From contig SDUX01000002.1 in NCBI GenBank assembly GCA_008729055.1, forward strand, positions 5,297,874 to 5,361,873: a stretch of 64,000 nt of DNA, given 5' to 3'. Numbering within the stretch: position 1 is the first letter of the stretch; each line of letters begins with the position of its first letter. Positions 54,362 to 64,000 of this stretch are shown piece by piece. This DNA is from Pyropia haitanensis. Its lineage: Eukaryota; Rhodophyta; Bangiophyceae; Bangiales; Bangiaceae. The notes beneath the pieces are model-generated. The model was not told where the DNA came from. It saw only the letters and a program-made list of their open reading frames with translations, and did not search any database. A program made the translations under genes and the position numbers.

Positions 54362-56618
54362 ACGCGGGTGGCGCCGACTGGCCAAGCGTGGACGTGGCTT
54401 CCGCGCCGGCCGCGCCGCCAGCCGGGTCTGGGCGCCACCGGCGGCGGCGGCGGGAGGCGGCGGCGGTCGCGGCGGACGGCTATGGCCGGTCGCCCCACAC
54501 GGGCCTGTCGCCGTCGACGGCCGTGGGGTGGTCGCCCGCCGCCGCGCCGTCGGCCGACGCGATGGAGGTGGTGCCGCCGCCGCTGGGTGGTGCTGATTCG
54601 GACACGGCTGCGCGGCTGGCGGCCAGCCGCCAGCGTGGGCGGGACCGGTCGCGCGACGCTGCGGTGGCGGCAACCGCCGCGGCGGCCGCGGCGGCGGCGG
54701 CGTCGGGGGGAGGGGGAGGGGGAGGGGGGCCCTCCGCCACCGCCGACCGCCTGGTGGCGGACCGGTTGTCGCCGAGCCCGCCGCCGCCGCGCCACCCGCT
54801 GGATCGGCTACCGTCGCCGCCGTCGGCGGGGCTGCCGTCGCCGACGGGGCGCGCCTTTTCGCCGCCGCCCCTCTTCCCGGCGGGTCCCCTCGACGGCGGC
54901 GGCCGCGGCCGCACCACGGCGGCGGCGGAGCCCCTGCGGCTGCCCGCCGCGGCCGAGCCGCGGGCGGTGCCGCCATCCGAGCAACGGCGGGAGGCGTGGT
55001 CGAGGCCCCCATCGTACGGCCGCGACGCGGCTGCCGCCGGCGCCACGGCCGCCGCTGCCGGTGGCGGCGGCGGCGGCGCCACGGCGGCGGCGGGGGGGGT
55101 GCCCCGCCGTGCGTCGCTGCGCGCCCGCTCCCTCCGGCTGGCGGTGGCGCGCGCTGAAGGCCGCGACGCGGCCGCGGCTGCTGCCGCCGCCGCCGCGGCG
55201 GACCGACCCGACGGGCCGCCGCTCGACGACGATGACTGGCGTGGCGAGGCGGAGCTGGTCGACGATGGCGACGTGGCGGGCGGCTTTGAGGACGGGCCCA
55301 GCACCGGCGGCGGCGGTGGCGTCGGCGGCGGCGGCGGCGGCGGCGGTGGCGCCTCTGGCAGCGGGCGGGGGTCCTCTCGCCGCCGCCGCGGCGGCGACCG
55401 CTCCTCCCCCATCACCCGCGGCGGCGGCGGGCTGTCGCTCGGCGACGCGCGCGCGTGGCGCACGTGGCGGCGGTTTATGGAGGCGGGCCTGGAGCGCGCG
55501 CCCGTGCGGCAGCACGCGGCGGTGCGCAAGCTGCTGGGCCGGGTGGAGGAGCTCGCGCCCGCCGCGGGGCTGGTGCGGCCGCCCGCCATCCCTGCGGGCC
55601 TCCGCGCGCTCGTCGCGCACGCCGACGCGGTGGCGCCGACGGAGGTGGCGGCGGCCAAGATCGAGACGCTCCGCGATGACGTGGAGGCGCTGACGCGGCA
55701 GTATCGCGAGGTGGCCGACACGACGGCGGCGGCGGCTTTGGCGACGGCAGCGGGCGGCGGGGGCGGCGGCGTCGGTGGCGGCGGCGGCGGCGGAGGGGGA
55801 GGAGCGGGCAGGGACGGCCGCGCGTCGCCGCCGCCAGCAGCAGCCGCGGCGCCTGGTAAGGTTGGCGTGCGGCTGGTGTTTGAGGAGCGGCTGAGCGTGG
55901 CCAACACGCTCAGCAGCGACTCGTTTGAGCGGGTCGATTCGTCCGAGATTGTGGTGGACGTGGGCGTAGGCGGCGGCCGCGGCGGGGGGGGCGCCGATAG
56001 AGGGGACGTCCCCGCGCCGGCACCACCGGCCGCCGCGACTGCTGCTGCCGCCGCGGGCGCGACCGCCGCGCCGGTGCCGCTTCGATCCGCCCAGGCGCAG
56101 CGGGTGGCGGACCGGCAGGCCCCGACGGCCGCCGAGGCGGACGCGGCGTCGTGGTCGTTTGTGGGCGCGTCGGCGTGGGTGTCAGGCGGCGCCACTGGCG
56201 GCGGTGCGGGTGGCGGCGGCGGCGGTGGAGCCGGCGGTGGCGTCTACGCCGCCGCCGCCGCCGCCGGTTCGGATCGCTGGGATGGCGCGGCGCCCGCAGA
56301 CGCGGCGGCGCTGGGCCTGCCGCCGCCCCCCCCCCTGGCCGCCCCCACCCTCACCGACGATAGTGGCGCGGACGAGTCGGCGGACGCGGCGTGGTCCACC
56401 CCGTCGCGGCCGCTGAACCTGGTGCCGAGCGGCTTTGTCGGCCGCGGCAGCGTCGGCGGCGGCGGGGGCAGCTTTAGCATTGGCGCCAGCGGCGCGGCGG
56501 GCGCCGGCGTCGGCGGCGGGCCGGCCTTCGCGGCGGGCTTTAGCTCCGTTACGGGCGGCTCGGGGTATGGGTCGGGCTTTGGCCGCCGCTATGGCCGCCG
56601 CTCGGTGGGCGATGGCGT

Positions 56619-56649
<31 letters not shown>

Positions 56650-58445
56650 GACGTCGACGGGAGCGGCGGGACGGACCGGGGCGCGAGCTTCTCCGGCTCC
56701 GTGCCCGCGGCCAAGCGGCTGGCACTCGGCGGCGGCAACAGCAGTGGCCTGGCGCTGAGCATGGGCGACGGCCTCAGCGGCTCGGCGGGCGGCAAGAGCT
56801 TCAAGACGGGGCCGGGGGGCGGCGTCAACCCGCTGCGCGTGACGTTCATTTCGGTCAAGTCGTATGGCAACTCGGAGCACAGCACACGGAGTTTGGACGA
56901 GGAGCAGTACAACAACCTCAAGCTGCCGATGGGGTTTGGCAATGGGGGGGGGGGGGCGTCTGGGACCGCCACACCCGGCTTTTACCGCGTCACGTCGCGG
57001 GTGCTGTCCGAGCCACGGCTGAGCGCGGGGTCGGCCAGCCTCGCCGCGCACGTCGCGTCGCTGGGGGGGGGGGGTGCGGATGGGGGCGCCGGCGGTGCTG
57101 GCGCCGGCGGTGCCGGCACGGGCGGCCGATCCGACGTGGCACGGCGGGCCAACAGCGGCGGGTTTGGGGTCGGCGTCGACGGTAGTCACGCGGGTCCCAC
57201 GGCCGTTACGGCGGGCGGCGCACCCCCTCGGCTGCGGCCCGACCTGCCTCGCGGGCGCACCCTCCTCTCCCGCATTGCCGGCGGCTACTACCAGCGGACG
57301 CCCATCTCCCAGCGGTGGCTGGTGGGCCCGCTGCTCGGGGAGGGCGCCTTTTCCGAGGTCCGCCTCGTCTCGCACCGCCGCCAGCCGAGCACGCGGGCGG
57401 CGATGAAGGTGATCCCCAAGGGCGTCAAGGACCTGTACGACCCGGCGGGGGTGTGCCGGGAGGTGGCGGCGCTGACCCGCCTTGGCTCGTCGGCGCCCAA
57501 CACGGTGGAGCTGTACGAGGTGACGGAGGATGAGCACTACGTGTACATCATTCTGGAGCTCCTCGGCGGCGGACTGCTGCTGCCCCGCCTGTCCGAGCCC
57601 GAGCACTACGCGCGGTACTCGGAGCGGGACGCCGCCGACCTGGTGCGCTCTACGCTCACCGCCCTGTCCTACTGCCACGAGCGGCACGTGGTGCACCGGG
57701 ACCTCAAGCCCGAGAACCTCATGTTTACCTCCTCGGCGGCGGGCGCGCTCGTCAAGCTCACCGACTTTGGCATCGCGCACGTGTCGGTCGCGGGCGAGTC
57801 GTGCCGCCAGCTCTGCGGCACGCCCCTGTACGTGGCGCCCGAGGTGCTGCTGCGGCTGCCGTACGGCTCTGCCGCGGACCTCTGGTCGCTGGGCGTCATC
57901 ACGCACGTGCTGCTCGTCGGTTTCCCCCCGTTTGACGACGCGGACCTGGTGCAGCTCGTCCAAAAGGTCAAGTTTGCGCACGTCCGCCTGACGGGCGACG
58001 AGTGGAGCCGCGTCACCCCCGCGGCGCGCGCGTTTGTCGCGTCCCTCCTCGTGCGCGACCCGACGGCCCGCCTGACGGCGGTGCGGGCGCTTGAGCACGA
58101 GTGGCTGTCGCCCGACACGTTTGCCGCGGCGGGCGCGCCGACGCCCGCGGCGGGCTCGGCGGTGAACCCGCTGCTCGAGGCTGCCCAGATCAACATCCGC
58201 GACTTTGTCGTCCGCAAGCAGTGGAAGCGCAAGACGCTGGTCAAGAGCCCCATCCACCTGTCCAAGCTCGTCTCCCTCTCCGAGCGCAACCTCATGATCA
58301 ACGCCGACGGCAGCAGCGACAGCGAGGACGAGCGGGCCGCCGCGGCCGCGGCGGCGGCCGAGTTGCCCGCCGAGGCACGGCGCAGCGCGATCGCGCGGGG
58401 CAGCTTCCGCGGCCGCCAGCAGCAGCAGGCGCTGGCGGCACAGGC

Positions 58446-58498
<53 letters not shown>

Positions 58499-59161
58499 GG
58501 GCCGTGGCGGGCGGCAGCCGCGCCAGCAGTAGGAGCGTCAGCGACGCCGACGCCGACGGCGATGAAGGTGACAGCAGCGGCGCCCGCTCGGGCGCTGGCA
58601 GCCGCCGCCGCCGCGCCCGTGCCACGCCCGACATGGACGTTGTCCCGGCGGGGGGCGGCCGGCCGGGCGGCGCGCGGGGGCGGCGGTCGCTGAGCCACGT
58701 GGCCGACGCGCCGAGCAGCCGCCGCAGCGGCATTGCCGACGGCACGCAGAGCCGGCTGCCCACGTCCATCTCCGAGGCGCCGTCGACGCCCAACCCCGTG
58801 GCAGCGGCCGCCGCCGCTGCTGCCGCCGCCGCGGCGGGCGATGTCCACCGCTCGGCTGTGGGCGCGTCGACCCAGTCATTGGCCGGCGACGGCGGCGGCG
58901 GCGGCAGCAGCGCCGCCGCCGCCACCGCCGCCGCCGCCGCGCCCAGCGGCGCCAAGCCGCGGCGGCGCCCATTTTGGGGCGCCGGCTCCGCCCGTGCCGA
59001 CCGGCGCGCCGAGAAGCGGGCGGCGAAAAAGGCGGCCGACGCGGCGGCTGCGGCTGCCAAGGCGGCGGCCAAGGCGCGGGAGCGGGCGGAGCGGGAGGCC
59101 AAGGCCGCCGCGCGGGCGGCGGAAAAGGCCGCGCGCAAAACGGGGGGGGCGGGGGGGACGC

Positions 59162-59197
<36 letters not shown>

Positions 59198-59846
59198 AGG
59201 GGGGCGGTGGCGACGGCGGCGGCGGCAAGGCCGCCACCACGGGTCCGTCTGCGCGCCGCCCGCCGCCCGCGCCGGGCGGCAAGGCCGGCCGCGGCGCCGC
59301 CGGCCGGGCTGGCCGGTCGGCCAGCGGCGGCGGCGGTGGTGGCGCCGGCGGGGGGGCGGTGGCGCCGGCGGCTCTGCCGGCGCCGGCGCAGCGTCGCGGT
59401 CGGCCGATGCGGCGGCCGCGGCCGCCGCCGCGGCCGTCGTCGGCGGCGGTCACCCCGGCGGCGCGGTCTCCCACCCGACGCTCGGCCAGGCGGCGGTGGA
59501 CTACGCCGCCCCGCACGGGCCGGCCGACGCGCCGCCGCTGCTGGCCAAGGCCGGTGCCGCCGACGGCGACGCGGCGGCGGCGGCGGCGGCGGGCGGGTCG
59601 GCAGCGCCCGCGGGGGCGGCGGCCGCGTCGGCAGCGTCGGCCAACAGCGGCGACGTGTCGCAGGGCCTGTCGACGGACCTGGTCGTGGGCCTCCACCCCG
59701 ACGACGCAACGCGCGAGTCGTCGGTGCTCCTCTTGACCGCCGCGGCGGCCAAGGCGGCGGCGGGGCGGACGGGCAAGGCCGGCCGGCCGGCCGAGGCCGC
59801 CCGGGGGGGGCACGGCGTCGCGCGGCTGATGAACTGCTTCTTTTGA
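51958..59846 (+). CDS. Giant CAMK-type serine/threonine protein kinase, frame-interrupted
   Basis: The kinase domain (57,313-58,110) has GEGAFSEVRLV, the Lys in AAMKVIPKG, VVHRDLKPENLMF, TDFGIAHV, GTPLYVAPEVLL and DLWSLGVITHVLLVGFPPF, all key residues present and of CAMK style. It is followed by RDFVVRKQWKRKTLVKSPIH and an acidic-Ser patch (SDSEDE). The N-terminal region before the kinase, about 1,700 residues, is low-complexity Ala/Gly/Pro with a basic nuclear-signal-like RRTRKRVRRTKRLRV. Segments that read as protein step through four frame changes, at runs near 53,180, 53,395, 53,610 and 59,350. Every step has the sign of one lost base. The final frame ends GVARLMNCFF with TGA at 59,844. 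The frame holding the kinase is open alone from 53,791 to 59,736. Start at 51,958 (GCGCCATGG context) is tentative. No EF-hands or lipid-binding domain are seen; the substrate is unknown. Confidence 0.7.
58447..58498 (+). repeat. (GGC)n microsatellite in kinase C-terminal tail
   Basis: About 17 GGC units coding for poly-Gly after the kinase domain. Confidence 0.85.
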
Positions 59847-59859
59847 CTGCCCGTGGCGG

Positions 59860-59894
<35 letters not shown>

Positions 59895-60517
59895 TGCTGC
59901 CACCGCGCGTCGGCGGTGGGACCACCCGGCCGAGCCCGTCGGCGGCGGACGTTACGGCACGCGCTTTCTGTATGGTTTTTTTTTTGTGGGTTTTCGAGGC
60001 GTGTCCCGCATTTGTGCCTCGTCTTGGTGTACGTGTTGTGTGTGCGTCCCCGGTGGTGCGGGGACCGCGGTGGCGCCGCCGTCTGCTGGCGTGGCCACAA
60101 TAACCCTTTTTTTTTCCTTCCTTTTCTTTTTGTTGTGGCCAGCCGCCGCTGGCGGCCGTCCGCGTCATGGCAACGGGGTCACACACGCGGCCGCGCCGCG
60201 TGTGGCCACCGCAGTCTCGTCACGTCGAGGCCGCCGCACGGCGGCGCCGTCGCGGCCACCCCACCGCCGCGCGCGCGATGGAACCGCGGCCGGTGGAAGC
60301 GCGCACCGGCGGCGGCGGCGCGTCCCCGCGCGTACGCCGCCAGCGGCGTTGCGCCCACGGTGCGGCGGCCCGCGCCCGAGGCGGCGCCGCAACCGCCCCC
60401 CCCCCCCCGAGCGGCGGCGGACGCCGCGCCCTCGGTGGGGCCGTCACCGCCACGCGGCCCACCCCCCCCCCCCTCCACGGGGGGTAGGCAAGAGGGGGGA
60501 AGAGCGGCGCGGGCGCC
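59847..60517. other. Convergent intergenic region with T runs
   Basis: Between the stops of the kinase (+) and dehydrogenase (-) genes. T-rich tracts on the plus strand (about 59,980-59,990; 60,105-60,135) fit the 3' untranslated end of the kinase transcript. No gene is seen. Confidence 0.4.
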
Positions 60518-62008
60518 TCAAAACGGGATGGTCGTCCCGTCGTACGCGAGCAGCGCGCCCGCGTCGGCCACCGCGTCGAGGCTGTCGACCACGTCCAGCA
60601 GCCGCACCGCCGCGTCGTCCACCGCAAACAGCTTCCCGTCGGGCACGTTGCGGCGGAACGGGGCGGACAGGTCCGTCTCGACGGTGCCCGGGTGGAGCCC
60701 AACCACGACCACCCCCTTGCGGCCCAGCTCAATCGCGAGCGTCCGCGTCGCCTGGTTCTGCCCCGCCTTGGCCACCCGGTACGAGTACCACCCGCCGAGC
60801 CGGTTGTCGCTGATCGAGCCCACACGCGCGGACAGCGTGGCGAGCACCGACGGCCGCCGGCTGGCCGGCCCGTGCCGCCGCGATGAGGGGGACGCCGACG
60901 CGCGGGTGGCGAGCGCGGGCGCGAGGTGCTTGGCCACGAGCAGCGGGCCGAGGGTGTTGACCGCGACGGAGCGGGCAAACCAGGCCGGGTCGAGCCGCGC
61001 AATGGCCGTCTCGGGCATGCCGCCGCCCGCGCCGCCGTCCGCCTTGGCCGCCGCCGCCGTTGCCGGGTCGTGCAGCAGGCCGACGGTGTTGATGGCAAGG
61101 TCGATGCGCGGGCCAATCGCGTCGGCAGCCGCGGCGAGCGACGCCTCGCACGTCACGTCGGCGCGGACAATGGTCAGGCGCGACGGGTTGAACTGCCACA
61201 GCGCCTGGAGGGCGCCCGCCGAGTCGGGGTCACGGCACGCTGCAAAGATTTTGCCTGCCAAGACGGGGAAGGGGGGAGGGGAGCAAGAGGGGGGAAGGAG
61301 GGCGCGGGGAGGAGAAACGCACGCCAAACGAGGTGTCACACACCAGCCGTACGCGAGTGAAGGGAACCGTCAGTCGCCTCATCGGCAGCGTGCGGCGACA
61401 GCCAGACCGTGCCGCCCGCCCCACCCGTCCTCACCCACACACGGCGGGCGGCACCGCCGCCGTCGCAACCACCCCCCCTCCGGACCCATCTGCCGCCAAG
61501 AGCATGGCGGGGCGCTCCCCCCGTCCCCCCCCCCCCCATGTCCTGCCGCCCTCGCTCTGGCGCCGCCACCAACCACAGTCCACGGCACCGGCGCACCCTT
61601 GAAGCGGCCCGACAGGGCCTGCGTCATGGCCAGCCCGACGCCGCGGCTGGCGCCCACAATCACCGCCACCGCGTCCGGGTCGGCGTTGCGGGCGGCCGCG
61701 TCGGGCGTCTCGGCACGGCCGCCCGCAAGGGTGGCGGTGGGGGAGGAGGTGGTGGTGGTGGTGGTGGTGGTGGCGGGGGCGGCGGCGGCGGCGGCGGCGG
61801 TGGCGGCCAGGCCGCGGCGGCGGCCGAGGAGGGCGGCCGCCCACGGGCGGCGGCCGCCCACCGCGCGGACGGCGGCGGCGTCGCCGCCGGCAGCCAGCCC
61901 CGACGCGGCGCGGCGGCGGGGCGGCGCGGCGCCACGCGGCGCGGCGGCGGCGGCGGCGGCGGCCGTGCCGCGGCGCGCCGCCATCCGCCCAGCGGCGGCC
62001 GCGGCCAT
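60518..62008 (-). CDS. Short-chain dehydrogenase/reductase with targeting leader
   Basis: Two exons (62,008-61,597; 61,254-60,518) encode 382 residues. The 342-bp intron has GTGCGC and GGCAG borders and joins RFKG to KIFAACRDP in the Rossmann fold. The cofactor motif is VIVGASRGVGLAM near residue 118; DLAINTVGLLHD stands at the NNAG position; VLATLSARVGS contains the catalytic Ser region; YSYRVAKAGQN near residue 292 has the catalytic Tyr and Lys; HPGTVETDLSAPF follows. This is a classical SDR architecture, probably NADP(H)-dependent given the basic residues after the first strand. The Ala/Arg/Thr-rich leader of about 110 residues suggests organelle import. The start at 62,008 (CCCATGG context) is preferred; an in-frame ATG at 62,116 would add a segment containing Phe. 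Substrate unknown; the layout resembles C-factor-like SDRs. Confidence 0.85.
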
Positions 62009-63406
62009 GGGCGTGGGAGGCGGCGCGGCAAACGTCGCGGCGCTGCCACAGAGGGAGGGGTGGGGACGTTGGGGGGGGGGGGGGGCGCCCGCAGCCGCCA
62101 CGGAGGGGCGGGTCATGCCGTTTGCCGGGCCGCCCAGGTGGTGGCGGTCGCTGTGGTGACGCGTGACGGGGGGGGATGGAGAGGGGGCGGCCGGCCGCGC
62201 CGGTTGTCGCGGCGCGGACGGGGCGCGATCGCCGCCGGGCGGCGGCCGCAGCTCGGCCGCGCCTGGGCCGTCCCGGATCCCCTGCGCGCCCGACGGTCAT
62301 GTCTGTGATTGTGATGACCCGCCACGGCGGGGGCGGCGGGCCCGCGTCCGCCGCGCGCGCGGCAACGGGACGGCGCCGCGGCCACCATAGCGCGCCACCG
62401 CGCGGCAGCGGGACGCCGCCGCGTCCGCCATACACGACCGCCCGGCAGCGGGCTGGCGCCGCGGCCGCTGTGAAGTGCGGCGGGGGTGGACCCAGCGAGA
62501 GGGTCAGGGGGTGGCTGTGCGGGCGCAACAGGCAGCCTGTGCAGGGCGCAGGCGATGCGATGCTCGCCGTGCGCTGCAGCCGCTCCCGACAGACGGGGCG
62601 GGGCGCTGGTGGCAGTGCCCTCAACGGCACCGGTCGTCATCACCGAGACCAGTTCACAGGCGCGGATGTGGTGACGGTCCCTGTCGCCGATCATGCCCCC
62701 AGGCGGGGGGCTCCCCTCGGCAGACACAGCCACGACGCGCAAGTCGACGGAGCTCGCAGCTACTCCCGCCCGGCCATGGCGGCAGCCGGCTCGGTGACCG
62801 CCGCCGCCGCCAGGCGCACCCCACGGACGCACTCCATTTACAAGAAGCGGACGGGCCATCCCATGACAAAAAAGAATAGCATAGCAGTTGCAGAGACAGG
62901 CTCGGCACAAACACCCATCACGCGAGCGGGAAAGAGGGCGCCCAGAGTCATTCGATCCACCGACAAGCAAACGAGGAAACGCGAAACACTAACTAAACCG
63001 TTGCTACACACACTGCTAGGAGAGGAAGGAAAGAACAGCTGCCCACCAGCGGCCGCACCAACCACACCACCAGGAACACCGAGCAAGGTGCGCCCATGCA
63101 GCTCGCGGGCAAAAAAAAAAGAACTTTCAAACTCCTCAGACATCAACAAAAAAGCAACACGGAGTGGAAAGGCCGATACCGCCCCTCAGGTCGAGCGCAC
63201 TAGGGCAGCGAGCGTGCACACAAGCGCAGGCGCAGAACAATCCCTCTCACACCTGCAGCGCCCCCCCTCCGACCTCAGCCACCGCCGAGCGACGGCAGCG
63301 CCTCACCATCCACCACCCAACAAAAATCCGACGCCACCGACGCAGAGCAACGCCGAATGACGGGAGCAGGCAGACAGGCCGGCCGCGCGCTGGCACACAG
63401 GGGGTG
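62009..63406. other. Intergenic region between two minus-strand genes
   Basis: Holds the promoter of the dehydrogenase gene and, from about 62,830 rightwards, an A-rich plus strand (T-rich on the minus strand) that fits the 3' untranslated region of the 14-3-3 transcript. Open frames are without motifs. Confidence 0.45.
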
Positions 63407-64000
63407 CTACTCGGCACCCTCATGCGCCTCGTCCTCGTCCGCATCGCCCGGCGCGTCCACATCCGCGTCGCTCGACGACCAGAGTGTCAAGTTGTCGCGC
63501 AGCAGCTGCATGATGAGCGTCGAATCCTTGTACGACGACTCGTCCAGGGTGTCCAGCTCCGCAATAGCATCGTCAAAGGCCTGCTTGGCCAGCTGGCACG
63601 CCCGCTCAGGCGAGTTGAGGATCTCAAAATAGAAGACAGAGAAGTTGAGCGCCAGGCCCAGGCGGATCGGATGCGTCGGCGTCAGCTCCGTCGTCGCCAC
63701 GTCCGTGGCCTGCTTGTACGCCTCGAGCGACTGCTGGGCCGCATCCTGGCGGTCGGCCTCGGCAGAAAACTCGGCAAGGTAGCGGTGATAGTCACCCTTC
63801 ATCTTGTAGTAAAAGACCTTGGACTCGCCGCTCAGCGCCGACGGGATCAGGTTCTTGTCCAGGATCTCCAGGATGTCCCGGCAGATCTGGCTCAGCTCCG
63901 CCTCGATCTTGTTCCTGTACTCCTTGTTGATAGCGACATGCGTCGCGTTGCCCCTGTTCTCCTCCTTCTGCTCAATGGAGGAGACAATGCGCCAGGAAGC
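63407..64000 (-). CDS. 14-3-3 protein, C-terminal part (N-terminus beyond window)
   Basis: The frame runs from the right edge to a TAG at 63,407 and gives 198 residues. It opens with [17 protein letters not shown], a hallmark of 14-3-3 helix 3, and continues with [17 protein letters not shown], then [20 protein letters not shown] and [20 protein letters not shown], all nearly invariant in the family. Roughly the first 55-60 residues are missing only because the window ends. The tail is acidic ([18 protein letters not shown]), as is usual. 14-3-3 dimers bind phosphoserine/threonine motifs in client proteins such as kinase substrates. Codon use is less extreme in G+C than in the neighbouring genes, consistent with high expression. 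No intron is seen in this part. Confidence 0.97.
   Translation of the reverse strand, partial: ASWRIVSSIEQKEENRGNATHVAINKEYRNKIEAELSQICRDILEILDKNLIPSALSGESKVFYYKMKGDYHRYLAEFSAEADRQDAAQQSLEAYKQATDVATTELTPTHPIRLGLALNFSVFYFEILNSPERACQLAKQAFDDAIAELDTLDESSYKDSTLIMQLLRDNLTLWSSSDADVDAPGDADEDEAHEGAE

Overview
The window looks like nuclear DNA of a red alga, most likely a bangiophyte of the Porphyra/Pyropia type. This is inferred from very high G+C, long poly-G/poly-C and GCC-type tracts, compact genes with 0-2 short GT-AG introns, organelle-targeting leaders that begin MAAFVP or MAPPVAAFVP, and a secreted protein with a hedgehog-type Hint domain. No homology search was run; family calls rest on motifs read from translations.

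Left part (1-14,280): four minus-strand genes. They are a plastid-targeted Uup-type ABC-F ATPase (993-3747, one intron), a secreted Hint-domain protein (4148-6610), a membrane protein with two glycine-transporter/UPF0126 domains (8118-9124) and a type-I-like membrane protein of unknown family (10,626-11,804). A possible last exon of a plus-strand gene lies at 508-627. The stretch 11,805-14,279 is unresolved.

Middle (about 14,280-26,280): a block of clearly lower G+C and different texture. It holds two convergent gene pairs: a PIF1-like helicase (+) facing a Cys-rich membrane protein (-), and a tyrosine recombinase (+, one intron) facing a SAP-motif protein (-) with about eighteen 15-residue tandem repeats. 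I read this as one roughly 12-kb tyrosine-recombinase mobile element of a kind I cannot match to a described family. Reverse transcriptase, Rep and DDE transposase signatures were not seen.

Right part (26,280-64,000): host genes resume, embedded in extreme G/C tracts. In order they are an RBR-type E3 ubiquitin ligase (+), a thylakoid-lumen pentapeptide-repeat protein (-), an inner-nuclear-membrane HeH/SAP-TM-MSC protein of the Src1/Heh/MAN1 type (+), a two-finger C2H2 protein (+), an anion:cation symporter of the SLC17/PHT4 type (-, three exons), a very long CAMK-type Ser/Thr kinase (+), a short-chain dehydrogenase with a targeting leader (-, two exons), and the C-terminal part of a 14-3-3 protein running off the right edge (-). 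About 5.5 kb (37,740-43,286) has only low-complexity sequence in which I cannot defend a gene.

Several long genes (RBR ligase, kinase, glycine transporter, C2H2 protein) change reading frame, mostly at long G or C runs. Most changes have the same sign, a loss of one base, which points to under-called homopolymers in the assembly rather than to biology. The host genes are unrelated housekeeping, plastid, nuclear-envelope and signalling functions and show no joint pathway.
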